DNA of 64,000 nt from Methylophilaceae bacterium. Lineage in GTDB: Bacteria > Pseudomonadota > Gammaproteobacteria > Burkholderiales > Methylophilaceae. The stretch spans positions 62,001 through 126,000 of the forward strand of contig CANCPF010000001.1 of NCBI GenBank assembly GCA_947379975.1, written 5' to 3'. The notes beneath the pieces are model-generated. The model did no database searches. It was not told the DNA's origin and saw only the letters and a program-made list of their open reading frames with translations. The position numbers were made by a program, and so were the translations under genes. Positions 1 through 9,725 of this stretch are shown piece by piece. How positions within the stretch are numbered: position 1 is the first letter of the stretch; each line of letters begins with the position of its first letter.

Positions 1-1635
1 GAGTTAGGCCAACTACTAGACCATACTGGCCCGGTAGCAGCGTCTGAGCGCAATGCTGCGCGAATTTACAACTGTGATCACTTATATTTTGTGACCAATG
101 GCACATCTACTAGTAATAAAATTGTGTGGAACTCAACGGTTGCGCCTGGCGATGTCGTAGTGGTTGATCGTAACTGCCATAAATCAGTATTGCATGCCAT
201 TATTATGACCGGTGCTATTCCAGTATTTTTAATGCCTACGCGCAACCACTTCGGCATTATCGGTCCTATTCCAAAATCTGAATTTGAGTGGGAAAACATT
301 CAGAAGAAAATTGACCGCAACCCATTTGCTACAGATAAAAATGTAAAGCCACGAGTATTAACCATCACACAATCGACTTACGATGGCGTGTTATATAACG
401 TGGAAGAAATTAAAGAAATGTTGGATGGCAAAATTGATACTTTGCATTTTGATGAAGCTTGGCTACCACATGCCACTTTCCATGACTTTTATGGTGACTA
501 CCACGCCATAGGCGAAGACCGTCCACGCTGCAAAGAAAGCATGGTATTTTCAACGCAATCTACCCATAAATTACTTGCAGGCCTTAGCCAAGCGAGCCAG
601 ATTTTGGTACAAAATGCCGAGAACCATCAATTAGATCGTGACATATTCAACGAAGCCTATTTGATGCACACCTCAACCAGCCCGCAATATTCAATAGTTG
701 CCAGCATAGACGTAGCAGCAGCCATGATGGAAGCGCCTGGTGGCACAGCATTAGTTGAAGAAAGCCTGATGGAAGCTTTAGACTTCCGCCGTGCGATGCG
801 TAAAGTGGACGAAGAATGGGGTGCTGACTGGTGGTTTAAAGTGTGGGGCCCAGATGATTTAAGCGAAGAAGGTCTAGAAGAGCGTGATGCTTGGATGTTA
901 AAAGCCAATGAAGCTTGGCATGGCTTTGGTAACCTAGCCGAAAACTTTAATATGCTAGATCCAATTAAGGCGACCATTATTACGCCGGGCTTGGATATTA
1001 AAGGCGATTTCTCTGATCAGTTTGGTATTCCTGCCGCGATTGTCACTAAATACTTAGCGGAGCATGGCGTCATTGTAGAGAAAACCGGTTTATATTCATT
1101 CTTTATTATGTTTACCATCGGCATCACCAAAGGCCGCTGGAACACCATGGTAGCGGCGCTACAACAATTTAAAGATGATTACGATAAGAATCAACCACTA
1201 TGGAAAGTGCTGCCTGAATTCGTGCAAAAACAGCCACGCTATGAAAAAGTCGGCTTGCGTGATTTATGTAAACAAATTCATGAGGTTTACAAAGCCAACG
1301 ATGTTGCGCGCTTAACCACAGAAATGTATTTATCAGACATGGTACCGGCCATGAAGCCAACTGATGCCTTCGCTAAGATGGCGCATCGTAAAATTGACCG
1401 TGTGCCAATTGATGATTTAGAAGGCCGCATTACAGCCGTGCTATTAACGCCCTACCCACCAGGCATTCCGCTATTAATTCCAGGTGAGCAGTTCAACAAA
1501 ATCATTGTCAATTATTTGAAATTTGCCCGTGAATTTAACGAAAAATTCCCAGGTTTTGAAACAGATAATCACGGCCTAGTAAAACAAGTGGTGGATGGTA
1601 AAGCAATTTATTACGTAGATTGCGTAGAACAGTAA
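1..1635 (+). CDS. Orn/Lys/Arg decarboxylase, 3' part
   Basis: The gene is cut by the left window edge. The frame is open from base 1, so the GTG at 91 is internal and not the start. The visible 544 residues belong to the PLP fold-type I basic amino acid decarboxylases (AdiA/LdcC/SpeC-type), which are usually about 710-750 residues. The motif STHKLLAGLSQAS contains the Schiff-base lysine (codon 568-570). The preceding HFDEAW contains the aspartate that should bind the pyridine nitrogen. The C-terminal domain ends with the family's TPYPPGIP...PGE segment. It should decarboxylate lysine, ornithine or arginine for polyamine synthesis or acid resistance; the substrate cannot be decided from the sequence. 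It is convergent with folA. Confidence 0.9.
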   Translation, partial: ELGQLLDHTGPVAASERNAARIYNCDHLYFVTNGTSTSNKIVWNSTVAPGDVVVVDRNCHKSVLHAIIMTGAIPVFLMPTRNHFGIIGPIPKSEFEWENIQKKIDRNPFATDKNVKPRVLTITQSTYDGVLYNVEEIKEMLDGKIDTLHFDEAWLPHATFHDFYGDYHAIGEDRPRCKESMVFSTQSTHKLLAGLSQASQILVQNAENHQLDRDIFNEAYLMHTSTSPQYSIVASIDVAAAMMEAPGGTALVEESLMEALDFRRAMRKVDEEWGADWWFKVWGPDDLSEEGLEERDAWMLKANEAWHGFGNLAENFNMLDPIKATIITPGLDIKGDFSDQFGIPAAIVTKYLAEHGVIVEKTGLYSFFIMFTIGITKGRWNTMVAALQQFKDDYDKNQPLWKVLPEFVQKQPRYEKVGLRDLCKQIHEVYKANDVARLTTEMYLSDMVPAMKPTDAFAKMAHRKIDRVPIDDLEGRITAVLLTPYPPGIPLLIPGEQFNKIIVNYLKFAREFNEKFPGFETDNHGLVKQVVDGKAIYYVDCVEQ

Positions 1636-1654
1636 GAATAGTAAGTAAAGTAAG

Positions 1655-1674
1655 TACGGTAAGTGAGTACCGTA
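1655..1674. repeat. short hairpin between convergent genes
   Basis: A perfect 7-bp inverted repeat (TACGGTA, loop AGTGAG, TACCGTA) lies in a stretch with several GTAAG repeats, 20 bases after the decarboxylase stop and 20 bases before the folA stop. It could serve as a weak bidirectional terminator, but no T-run follows on either strand, so the function is uncertain. Confidence 0.35.
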
Positions 1675-1693
1675 AGGTCGAACAGTAATTTAG

Positions 1694-2179
1694 TTAAACC
1701 TTACGCGTATAACTAAGGTAAGTAAAAGGCAGACCTTGTGCTGAAGTATGTGCTTCACGCGAGGTCTCTAGCCACTTTTGCATGTCTATAGCGGAGAAAA
1801 ATGCATCGCCCGCCACTTCTAAATCTACCTCGGTAATATAGAGTTTGTTCGCAAGTTTGAGCCCATCTTGGTACAGTTCTGCACCGCCAATGACGAAAGC
1901 CTCAGGATCATTCAGGCATAAATCTAGCGCTGCCTGTAGTGAATGAGCGACCAGTGCGCCCTCCAGTTTATAGTCCTTATTTCGCGTGACTATCACTGTG
2001 GTACGACCTGGTAACAAACGCCCTAGCGACTCATAGGTCTTACGCCCCATAATAATATGATGGCCAGTCGTTAGCGCACGAAATCGTTTTAAGTCTTCGG
2101 GCAAATGCCAAGGCAAGGTGTTGTTAATACCAATAACATGATTATTTGCAACCGCAACAATAAGTGAAAGATTGCCCAT
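1694..2179 (-). CDS. folA: dihydrofolate reductase
   Basis: This 161-residue protein has the normal length for bacterial type I dihydrofolate reductase, which reduces dihydrofolate to tetrahydrofolate with NADPH in the cytoplasm. The N-terminus (LIVAVANNHVIG), the substrate loop LPWHLPEDLKRF with the conserved acidic residue after the tryptophan, the cofactor motif IIMGRKTYESLG and the VIGGAELY segment are all present. It sits head-to-head with thyA across a 390-bp gap. The pairing makes sense because thymidylate synthase produces the dihydrofolate that this enzyme recycles. Here they are divergent rather than in the usual thyA-folA operon order. Confidence 0.96.
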   Translation of the reverse strand: MGNLSLIVAVANNHVIGINNTLPWHLPEDLKRFRALTTGHHIIMGRKTYESLGRLLPGRTTVIVTRNKDYKLEGALVAHSLQAALDLCLNDPEAFVIGGAELYQDGLKLANKLYITEVDLEVAGDAFFSAIDMQKWLETSREAHTSAQGLPFTYLSYTRKV

Positions 2180-2569
2180 TAAAGTGCTGCCATGCGCACA
2201 ATGACAGACTGTATTACCAGTAAAAATTTTGCATTAATTTTCCTGACAAGCTTGCTGTTAACGCACTCGTACAATCTATTTATTAACATCATTACATGCA
2301 CAAGTTGCCTCACTTTTACTATTAAAATACTCAAATAACATAACCTTGACTTAAGTTTAATGGAACCATAATATGTAGTCAAACGATCCAATCAATATTG
2401 GCTATAACGCCTATATCCAAGTCTAAATTCAGGCTAGATATTTGATCTTTGGCATAATTTTTAATGACTTTATTAAAGCATTTAAATGAAAAAACCGTTT
2501 AATAAAAACAACTTATATAGATACCTAATAACGCTATCATTAAAATAAACAATTAAAGGCAATTCAGTA
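2180..2569. other. folA-thyA divergent intergenic region
   Basis: This 390-bp AT-rich region separates the divergent folA and thyA starts and should carry promoters for both. I see no convincing consensus promoter, riboswitch or small gene. The open frames here are short and have no recognisable content. A weak ribosome-binding site (AAAGGC) precedes the thyA ATG. Confidence 0.5.
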
Positions 2570-3403
2570 ATGAAACAATATTTAGAGCTATTACAAGATA
2601 TATTAGCGAATGGCACGATAAAAGGTGATCGCACCGGCACCGGTACAAGTTCGGTGTTTGGTCGCCAGATTCGCCATGATCTTTCAACCGGATTTCCATT
2701 ACTGACGACCAAAAAGCTACACTTTAAAAGCATCGCAAACGAATTAATCTGGTTCTTAAGTGGCGATACCAATACCGAGTGGTTGAAAAATCATGGCGTT
2801 TCTATTTGGAATGAATGGGCAACAGAAACTGGTGATTTAGGTCCAGTTTATGGCAAGCAATGGACTGCGTGGCCAACCAAAGATGGCGGCAGTATTAACC
2901 AGATTGATTACGTTATAAACACACTGAAAAACAACCCGAATAGCCGCCGAATTTTGTTCCATGCTTGGAATGTAGAATACTTGCCAGACGAATCTATTAG
3001 CCCGCAAGCCAATGCCGAACAAGGCAAGATGGCGCTACCACCATGCCACTTACTCTACCAGTTTTACGTAGCTGACAATAAGCTATCGGCGCAACTGTAT
3101 ATTCGCAGTTCAGATAGCTTTTTAGGTCTGCCGTACAACACTGCTTCACTAGCCCTATTAACGCATATGCTTGCACAACAATGTGATTTGATACCACATG
3201 AAATAATCATTAGTATTGGTGACTTGCACGCCTACTCAAATCATACCGCGCAGATAGAAACTCAATTATCAAGAGCACCCCAAGCACTGCCACAATTAAA
3301 AATAAATCGCCGACCTGATTCAATTTACGATTATAAATTTGAGGATTTTGAAATCCTTAACTACAATCCTGCTCCGTCAATTGCTGCGCCTATTGCTATT
3401 TAA
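2570..3403 (+). CDS. thyA: thymidylate synthase
   Basis: The 277-residue protein is a ThyA-type (not ThyX) thymidylate synthase. It makes dTMP from dUMP, using methylenetetrahydrofolate as both methyl donor and reductant. Visible landmarks are the phosphate-binding [11 protein letters not shown] near the N-terminus, the catalytic cysteine in [24 protein letters not shown] for folate and nucleotide contacts, and GDLHAYSNH near the C-terminus. The start gives [12 protein letters not shown], the normal family N-terminus. A hairpin terminator lies about 130 bases downstream. Confidence 0.97.
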   Translation: MKQYLELLQDILANGTIKGDRTGTGTSSVFGRQIRHDLSTGFPLLTTKKLHFKSIANELIWFLSGDTNTEWLKNHGVSIWNEWATETGDLGPVYGKQWTAWPTKDGGSINQIDYVINTLKNNPNSRRILFHAWNVEYLPDESISPQANAEQGKMALPPCHLLYQFYVADNKLSAQLYIRSSDSFLGLPYNTASLALLTHMLAQQCDLIPHEIIISIGDLHAYSNHTAQIETQLSRAPQALPQLKINRRPDSIYDYKFEDFEILNYNPAPSIAAPIAI

Positions 3404-3535
3404 CTTTGGAGTAGCTAAATATTAAAGAGTTAACTAGATGGATTTTTAACTGCAAATAATTGATACGACTAACTATAAATATTAGCTAGTAATAATTAGC
3501 TATAATCGCCAAAATACACTAACAATAGACGTAAA

Positions 3536-3562
3536 AAAAGCCTAGGAATTTTCTAGGCTTTT
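3536..3562 (-). terminator. terminator of tRNA-Leu (possibly bidirectional)
   Basis: A perfect 10-bp stem (AAAAGCCTAG with CTAGGCTTTT) encloses a 7-base loop. Read on the minus strand it is followed by a run of seven T, so it is a good intrinsic terminator 32 bases beyond the tRNA-Leu 3' end. On the plus strand the stem ends in TTTTAT, so it may also stop thyA transcripts. Confidence 0.8.
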
Positions 3563-3593
3563 ATACTTTCTAACATTACTTGAAATACATACT

Positions 3594-3679
3594 TGGTGCC
3601 CGGAGCCGGAGTCGAACCGGCACACCCATAAGGCGAGAGATTTTAAGTCTCTTGTGTCTACCAATTTCACCACCCGGGC
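3594..3679 (-). tRNA. leuZ: tRNA-Leu(TAA)
   Basis: The 86-base gene folds as a class II tRNA with a long variable arm. The acceptor stem GCCCGGG pairs with the 3' arm before an encoded ACCA end. The T-loop motif GGTTCGACTCC is present and the anticodon loop CTTAAAA gives anticodon TAA. It matches the third member of the glyW-cysT-leuZ order found after pgsA in other proteobacteria, but here it is separated from tRNA-Cys by a 2.6-kb gene. Confidence 0.96.
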
Positions 3680-3712
3680 ATATGTAAGACTGTAGATCAA
3701 TTAACGGAGCGT

Positions 3713-3740
3713 ATTCTAACACTAAAATGGGTGTTTTCAT
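3713..3740 (-). promoter_or_regulatory. predicted stable-RNA promoter for tRNA-Leu
   Basis: Read on the minus strand, ATGAAA and TAGAAT hexamers are separated by 16 bases and followed by the GC-rich stretch ACGCTCCG, which looks like the discriminator of growth-rate-regulated tRNA promoters. It lies about 35 bases before the tRNA-Leu 5' end. It would give the tRNA its own promoter, needed because the rest of the tRNA operon is far upstream. Confidence 0.5.
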
Positions 3741-4061
3741 AAGTGCTAATTACATTTAATTAGGTTATTTAATCAAAATAAATGTTCCTTAAAATTCCTT
3801 AGCGCAAATTTCTTAACGCTTAATTAAGAATTAAAAACTTCAAACCATATATTTAACATCAAGCTTTTGGCAAAGGCGTAGTAACTCACTGAATACTCTT
3901 GCGAAATTTACTATGCGATCTAACCATATTAGCCAAGAATTTATAGATGAGCCTAATAAACACGAATAAACTAGCGTGATTTTCAACAAAAACTTTATCT
4001 AAGACATAAGCGTAGTATTGCTGTATATTAAAGTATAGCAAACTAATCTAATAAGTAAAAA
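3741..4061. other. intergenic region before the GGDEF-EAL gene
   Basis: This AT-rich region of about 320 bp lies between the tRNA-Leu promoter and the start of the c-di-GMP gene. It has no convincing gene or RNA structure. It presumably carries the plus-strand promoter for the downstream gene, but I cannot pick one with confidence. Confidence 0.4.
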
Positions 4062-6647
4062 ATGAGCATTAAATCCACAATTAATCGAATAATCAATAAT
4101 CGACCTATGGGATTTAGTAAGACAGTCTTATTCATGTCACCAGTGTTTATCTTGACACTAATCACGCTAGCAGTTTATGTAAAAGCAGAACAAGATGTTA
4201 TTTACAGCATAGGCTCACGCCACAAAATTAGTGAGCTAGCGGAAGACTTACGGCAATCCTCCGATGATTTAGCCGGAATGGCTAGGGCTTACATTGCAAC
4301 AGGCAATCCACTTTACTTACAGTATTTTCAAGATGTTTTAGACATTCGTAATGGTGAAAAAACGAGGCCAGAAAACTATAACGGCACCTATTGGAGCTTC
4401 GTTTTAGCTGGCTACAACATGCCTAAACCGCAAGAAGTTAAAGCAATGTCTTTATTAGAATTGATTAAGCAAGAAAGCTTTACTGAGCTAGAGTTAAGTA
4501 AGCTTTTAACTGCAAAACTAAAGTCTGATGATTTAGCTAAATTTGAATTGCAGGCAATGAAGAATATTAATAAGCATGGGGTTATTGATTCGCTTGCTCA
4601 GAAAAAATCTAATGAGTTACTTAATAGTAAAAGCTTTCTTTTATCTAAAGCTGAAATTATGGCTCCAATTATAGATGTGACTAGAACGTCCAATCAGCGC
4701 ACCTATCAAGAGTTTAATGCCAGTCAAAAAACATCAGAACGATTAGGTTATCTATTATTTAGCTTTGTGCTTGGATTTATTTTACTGTTAATTAGAAGTT
4801 ATGTACTTTTACGACGCCAGCTAGGCGGTTCAATAGAGGATGTGCAATTACTGATTAGTGAAATGGGAGCAAGTGATTCAGATCCTTCACGACTGAAAGA
4901 TGGTAGCGTATTGGAATGGCTTGCAAGCAAACAAAAACTGCTACTTCAAGATGACCAAGAGCGAAAAATTCAAGAAAAAAGCACAATGATTTCATCCATC
5001 GTCTTTGAATCCCAGCAAGGCATGATGATTACAGACGATGAAGGTAAACTTTTACGTGTAAATAGTGCCTTTACAGCCATTACCGGCTATTCAATGCAGG
5101 AAGTCATTGGGAAAAACCCAGGTATACTGAAATCTGGATTGCAAAAAAGATCTTTTTATACTGAAATTTTTAACATAATTAGAAAAAATGGTTCATGGTC
5201 TGGAGAGCTTTGGTACAAGCGTAAAAATGGTGAAATTTACCCTGTTAATCAAATTATTACCGAAGTGAAAGATGTTAATGGCTGGGTGACTAATTATGTT
5301 GGTAACTTTACAGATATTTCAGTCAGCAAATCAGCCGCCGAAGAAATTGAACGGCTCGCTTTCTACGATGTGTTAACGGATTTTCCAAACCGAAGATTAC
5401 TCATTAATCGTGCGCAATTAGCTTTATCTAATAGCATCAGGAAGGCAGAACATGCCAGTTTCTTATTTTTGGATTTAGATCACTTTAAAACATTGAACGA
5501 CACACTAGGCCACGAATACGGTGACATGTTGCTGCGCAAGGTCGCAAACAGGATTGCATCGTGTGTGCGAGAAAATGATACGGTAGCACGCATGGGCGGC
5601 GATGAATTTGTAGTGCTGCTAGAAGGCCTTAGTGGGCGACCGCTAGTTGCTGGAGCTCAGACAAAGTTGATCGCTGATAAAATATTAAAGTCGCTTAGTC
5701 GACCATATCAATTAAATACTCATGAATATAATTGCTCAGCTAGTATTGGGGCAACTTTGTTTAAAGGTACAGCTGTAAGCGTAGAAAAACTTCTATTACA
5801 GGCCGACATTGCGATGTATCAAGCCAAAGATACTGGCCGTAATAACCTACGCTTTTTTGATCAAACCATGCAAGACGTAATAAACATACGTGCAAGCCTT
5901 GAAGTAGATCTGCGCAATGCCTTAAAACACAAACAGTTTCAGCTTTACTATCAAGTACAAGTGGATGCGTCCTCCAAACCGGTTGGTGCAGAAGCGCTTA
6001 TTCGATGGATGCATCCCGAGCGCGGTTTAATAGCCCCTGATGGTTTTATTGCTTTGGCCGAAGAAACTGGCCTCATAATACCCATTGGACTTTGGGTGTT
6101 AGAGACTGCATGCGCACAACTAAAAGCATGGGAAGATAATCAATCCTACTCAAAACTAACGCTATCAATTAACGTCAGTGTTAAACAATTCCGTCAAGCT
6201 GAGTTTGCTGGACAAGTTCAAAGTGTGATTTCAAGGCATAATATTAATCCAGCTAAATTAAAGCTTGAGCTTACTGAAAGTGTATTAGCAGGTAACCTTG
6301 AGGATGTAGCGAAGACTATGGTTGCTTTAAACGCGATTGGCGTGCTGTTTGAGTTGGACGACTTTGGCACAGGCTACTCTTCTTTACAATATCTAAAAAA
6401 ATTACCGCTTTATCAATTAAAAATTGATAAATCTTTTGTGCGTGACATTGACAGTGACAGTGATAATAGAGCCCTAGTGCAGACCATTATCGTGATGGCG
6501 CTAAATTTACGTATTGGAGTAATCGCTGAAGGAGTTGAAACACAAGAGCAGTTGAATTTTCTACTCGACAATGAATGTAAACACTTTCAAGGTTATTTTT
6601 TCGGTAAGCCAATGCCATTTAAGCAGTTTGAACAAACATTGCATTAA
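4062..6647 (+). CDS. membrane PAS-GGDEF-EAL c-di-GMP protein
   Basis: The 861-residue protein has a transmembrane helix near residues 22-40, a periplasmic sensor segment, a second helix near 227-247, a PAS domain (about 305-415), a GGDEF domain with intact GGDEF at 512-516, and an EAL domain with EAL at 644-646. An RxxD inhibitory-site motif (REND) lies five residues before GGDEF. The EAL catalytic set (EALIRW, LELTES, DDFGTGYSS, IAEGVET) looks complete. It can therefore be both a diguanylate cyclase and a phosphodiesterase; the net activity is unknown. It is on the opposite strand to the tRNA genes on both sides and splits the conserved tRNA-Cys/tRNA-Leu pair, so it is probably a later arrival at this site. 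Confidence 0.93.
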   Translation: MSIKSTINRIINNRPMGFSKTVLFMSPVFILTLITLAVYVKAEQDVIYSIGSRHKISELAEDLRQSSDDLAGMARAYIATGNPLYLQYFQDVLDIRNGEKTRPENYNGTYWSFVLAGYNMPKPQEVKAMSLLELIKQESFTELELSKLLTAKLKSDDLAKFELQAMKNINKHGVIDSLAQKKSNELLNSKSFLLSKAEIMAPIIDVTRTSNQRTYQEFNASQKTSERLGYLLFSFVLGFILLLIRSYVLLRRQLGGSIEDVQLLISEMGASDSDPSRLKDGSVLEWLASKQKLLLQDDQERKIQEKSTMISSIVFESQQGMMITDDEGKLLRVNSAFTAITGYSMQEVIGKNPGILKSGLQKRSFYTEIFNIIRKNGSWSGELWYKRKNGEIYPVNQIITEVKDVNGWVTNYVGNFTDISVSKSAAEEIERLAFYDVLTDFPNRRLLINRAQLALSNSIRKAEHASFLFLDLDHFKTLNDTLGHEYGDMLLRKVANRIASCVRENDTVARMGGDEFVVLLEGLSGRPLVAGAQTKLIADKILKSLSRPYQLNTHEYNCSASIGATLFKGTAVSVEKLLLQADIAMYQAKDTGRNNLRFFDQTMQDVINIRASLEVDLRNALKHKQFQLYYQVQVDASSKPVGAEALIRWMHPERGLIAPDGFIALAEETGLIIPIGLWVLETACAQLKAWEDNQSYSKLTLSINVSVKQFRQAEFAGQVQSVISRHNINPAKLKLELTESVLAGNLEDVAKTMVALNAIGVLFELDDFGTGYSSLQYLKKLPLYQLKIDKSFVRDIDSDSDNRALVQTIIVMALNLRIGVIAEGVETQEQLNFLLDNECKHFQGYFFGKPMPFKQFEQTLH

Positions 6648-6804
6648 TCAGATCTTAAGCATTAAAAACTTAATGAGTGATGTGAATGAATTGATACTAA
6701 ATATTGATTAATGGGTGAGCTAGAATACGTAATCTTAACTGCGATAATATGAATATCTTTAATTTTAGTGACAGAACTAATCGATGTGATTATATGATTT
6801 TTAT

Positions 6805-6878
6805 TGGAGGCGCGATCCGGAGTCGAACCGGACTAAACGGCTTTGCAGGCCGCGGCATAACCGCTTTGCTATCGCGCC
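6805..6878 (-). tRNA. cysT: tRNA-Cys(GCA)
   Basis: This 74-base cloverleaf has acceptor stem GGCGCGA, anticodon GCA in the loop CTGCAAA, the T-arm GGTTCGACTCC and an encoded CCA end. It lies downstream of tRNA-Gly on the same strand, with a hairpin between them. A possible own promoter (CTTACA, 16 bases, TAAAAT) lies just upstream. Confidence 0.96.
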
Positions 6879-6928
6879 TTTGATAAAGAAGTATTTTAAC
6901 AAATACTCCTAAATTGTAAGCTAAAACT

Positions 6929-6962
6929 AAAACGGCGAAAGCACATATGCATTCGCCGTTTT
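6929..6962 (-). terminator. hairpin between tRNA-Gly and tRNA-Cys
   Basis: A perfect 11-bp stem (AAAACGGCGAA with TTCGCCGTTTT) has a 12-base loop and short T tracts on both sides. It follows tRNA-Gly and precedes tRNA-Cys on the minus strand. It looks like an intrinsic terminator, or an attenuating or processing hairpin, within the tRNA group. Confidence 0.7.
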
Positions 6963-7014
6963 TATGCCATTTTAACCAAATCATGATCTGAAACTATCAT
7001 GATTATTAAATTCG

Positions 7015-7090
<76 letters not shown>

Positions 7091-7158
7091 GTTAAGACAG
7101 GCGCCATTATAGCGAATTTGGGAATATCGTCAAGACCAAATGACTAGTTATGACTAAT

Positions 7159-7755
7159 TTATTTAGCTTTCATTTTAGGCCAGGCAGCCTTCAGATAATA
7201 AGCCATTGATAGCAATGTTAAAAACGCAGCGAACACAATTAAAACATGTCCGATTATTTTAGTTTGGAATATTCCTAGGCTTCCCAAATCAATATCATCC
7301 CAAAACAATAGAAATAAAATGGCCAGCATTTGTACGGCCGTTTTTACTTTTCCTATCATTGCAACGCCCACGCTATTACTTTGTCCTTCGCCCGCCATCC
7401 ACTCACGTAGCGCACTAATGGCAATTTCACGACCAATAATAATCAACGCAATAATCGCACCTACACGTTCAAATTCAACGAGGACAATTAAAGCGGCAGC
7501 CACCATTAATTTATCAGCTACCGGATCTAAAAATGCACCGAATGACGATGTTTGATTTAACAGTCTAGCCAAATATCCGTCTAACCAATCAGTGAAAGCA
7601 GCGAAGGCAAAAACTACCGTTGCAATAATATTGACCTCGTGTGAAGGCATTGCACCCAACATGTACAAATTATTAGGTAAATAGAAAACACCGACGAATA
7701 CGGGTATTAGCAAAATGCGTAGCCATGTCAACATGGTCGGTATATTGCAGCTCAT
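7159..7755 (-). CDS. pgsA: CDP-diacylglycerol-glycerol-3-phosphate phosphatidyltransferase
   Basis: The 198-residue integral membrane enzyme makes phosphatidylglycerolphosphate, the committed step to phosphatidylglycerol and cardiolipin. The CDP-alcohol phosphotransferase signature is complete: DWLDGYLAR followed by G and the two aspartates of FLDPVADK. Four or five hydrophobic helices are visible. The N-terminus (NIPTMLTWLRILLIPVFV) is typical of PgsA. It follows uvrC by 32 bases and precedes tRNA-Gly, so the three probably share transcripts. Confidence 0.96.
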   Translation of the reverse strand: MSCNIPTMLTWLRILLIPVFVGVFYLPNNLYMLGAMPSHEVNIIATVVFAFAAFTDWLDGYLARLLNQTSSFGAFLDPVADKLMVAAALIVLVEFERVGAIIALIIIGREIAISALREWMAGEGQSNSVGVAMIGKVKTAVQMLAILFLLFWDDIDLGSLGIFQTKIIGHVLIVFAAFLTLLSMAYYLKAAWPKMKAK

Positions 7756-7787
7756 TTAGTGTGTCTCGCTATTAGTTTGGCGCTTGG

Positions 7788-9605
7788 TCAATGTAATTCC
7801 CCATAAATCTTTTCAGCTAAATTTTGGCTGATACCTTCAACCTTGGCAATTTCATCAATACTAGCACTTTTCACGCCATCTAAGCCACCAAAGCGCGTTA
7901 ACAACGCCTTACGACGCTTAGCCCCGATACCTTCAATGTCTTCTAAGCTTGAATGCATACGTGCTTTAGCGCGCTTGGCTCTGTGGCCAGTAATGGCGAA
8001 TCGATGCGCTTCATCGCGAATTTGTTGTAATAAATGTAAGCCTTTATTGTCTTTTTCTAAATTAAGCATTTCGCCAGTATCAGAAAAAATCATGGTTTCT
8101 AGGCCTGGCCTGCGTTCTTCACCTTTAGCAATGCCAACCAGCAAAATATCCTCTAATCCGACTGCTAGCATCACTTCAACGGCGACACCTAGCTGCCCTT
8201 TACCACCATCAATAAAGACTAAATCTGGCCGAACACCCTCGCCTGCCGCCACTTTTGTATAGCGACGCGTTAGCACATCGCGCATGGCCGCATAATCATC
8301 GCCAGGCGTAATACCAGTAATATTGTAGCGACGATATTCACTGTTCTGCATGTCGCCACGATCAAACACCACGCAGCTACCAACAGTCGCCTCGCCCATG
8401 GTGTGGCTAATATCAAAACATTCTATGCGCTCTGTGCTATCTGGTAAATGTAGTGCTTCACGCAAGGCAACTAATTTTGCGCTTTGATTAGCAGAAGTAG
8501 CCGCACGCTGCCCCAAGGCAAGCTCAGCGTTGGTTTGCGCCATTTTTAGCCATACACGTTTGTCGCCTATGGCGTTAGTATTAATTTTAACTTTACGTGC
8601 TGCCTGCTCACTCAATACTTCTTCAAGCACTTCTGTTTCTATTTTAATACCAACGACTATTAGTGGCGGGGTATTTTGCGCTACATAATGTTGAGCTAAA
8701 AAGGCTTCCATGCTATTTTCTAAGGTTTCCCCATCAGAATTCTTAGGCATAAAGCTTCTATCACCTAAATGCCGACCGCCACGTATCATCACCAGATTAA
8801 TACAGTGCTGACCTTGTAGTTCGGCACAGGCAACGATATCCGCATCTGACACATTGAAGTCGCTAACAAACTGTTTGGCTTGCACTTGTCGTAAGGCTTG
8901 CATCCGGTTACGAAAAACCACCGCAAGCTCATAATCCTGATTCTCCGCCGCTGCATTCATTTGCTCGCCCAGTGCATCAATCACCTCATTGGTTTTTCCC
9001 TGTAAAAACAAGGCGGCCTGATGCACATCGTTTCGATAGTCCGTATCAGAGATCAAGCCCACGCAAGGCGCAGTACAACGCTCAATTTGATGCTGCAAAC
9101 AAGGTCGACTACGGTTTGCAAACACGGTATTTTCGCAAGTCCGCAGCTTAAATACTTTTTGCAATAAATGAATGCTATCGCGCACCGCGGCAGAATTGGG
9201 GAAAGGACCAAAATATTGGCTAGAATTCTTAGCCTTACTTGCTTGGCGTTGCGCACCGCGATGAAACGCCAATCGAGGGAAGGTATCACCGGTCAGTGTG
9301 ATGTAAGGGTAAGATTTATCGTCTCTGAACAACACGTTATAGCGTGGCATTAAGCCCTTAATCATGTTGTTTTCCAGCAGTAAAGCCTCAGCTTCATTGT
9401 GGGTCACAGTAGTTTCAATTCTGACGATATTACTCACCATCATGCGCGTACGTGGACTGGGTAAATTTTTATTAAAGTACGATGAAACGCGCTTTTTAAG
9501 GTCTTTGGCTTTACCTACGTAAATCACCTCGTCTGTGGCATTTATCATGCGATACACGCCAGGTAAATTAGGTAGATTTTTTAAGATAGGTTTTGGGTCA
9601 AACAT
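7788..9605 (-). CDS. uvrC: excinuclease ABC subunit C
   Basis: The 605-residue protein is the UvrC nuclease of nucleotide excision repair, which cuts both sides of a lesion on UvrB-bound DNA. It carries a GIY-YIG domain (residues about 12-95, LPGVYRM...VIYVGKA), a four-cysteine region (CEN...CLQHQIERCTAPC), a UVR helix pair near 200-235, the RNase H-like C-terminal nuclease domain (FDISHTMGE; FIDGGKGQL) and a C-terminal helix-hairpin-helix (IEGIGAKRRKALL). Length is normal. It is first in the uvrC-pgsA-tRNA unit. Confidence 0.97.
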   Translation of the reverse strand: MFDPKPILKNLPNLPGVYRMINATDEVIYVGKAKDLKKRVSSYFNKNLPSPRTRMMVSNIVRIETTVTHNEAEALLLENNMIKGLMPRYNVLFRDDKSYPYITLTGDTFPRLAFHRGAQRQASKAKNSSQYFGPFPNSAAVRDSIHLLQKVFKLRTCENTVFANRSRPCLQHQIERCTAPCVGLISDTDYRNDVHQAALFLQGKTNEVIDALGEQMNAAAENQDYELAVVFRNRMQALRQVQAKQFVSDFNVSDADIVACAELQGQHCINLVMIRGGRHLGDRSFMPKNSDGETLENSMEAFLAQHYVAQNTPPLIVVGIKIETEVLEEVLSEQAARKVKINTNAIGDKRVWLKMAQTNAELALGQRAATSANQSAKLVALREALHLPDSTERIECFDISHTMGEATVGSCVVFDRGDMQNSEYRRYNITGITPGDDYAAMRDVLTRRYTKVAAGEGVRPDLVFIDGGKGQLGVAVEVMLAVGLEDILLVGIAKGEERRPGLETMIFSDTGEMLNLEKDNKGLHLLQQIRDEAHRFAITGHRAKRAKARMHSSLEDIEGIGAKRRKALLTRFGGLDGVKSASIDEIAKVEGISQNLAEKIYGELH

Positions 9606-9625
9606 GGCGTTATTTTAGCATTACT

Positions 9626-9658
9626 GCTGTCATTCCGTACTTGGTACGGAATGACAGC
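9626..9658. repeat. dispersed palindrome, copy 1
   Basis: A perfect 15-bp inverted repeat with a 3-base loop lies upstream of the uvrC start. Its core, GTCATTCCG...CGGAATGAC, recurs at 42841-42874 after prpD, so it looks like a REP-like intergenic palindrome family rather than a gene-specific site. No T-run follows on either strand. Confidence 0.7.
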
Positions 9659-9725
9659 CTTACAGAAATTTCTCTTCGATTAGCTTAGCGAGAAACTTAT
9701 GAATGCAGAATCATTCACTAAAAAA

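Noticed and set aside
91..1635. GTG at 91 as the real start of the decarboxylase
   Set aside because: The frame is open back to base 1 and the upstream residues fit the family, so the gene is simply truncated by the window.
7843..8262. Plus-strand open frames opposite uvrC and similar long antisense frames elsewhere (for example 61392-61817)
   Set aside because: They lie entirely inside strongly supported genes and show no domain-like composition or ribosome-binding sites.
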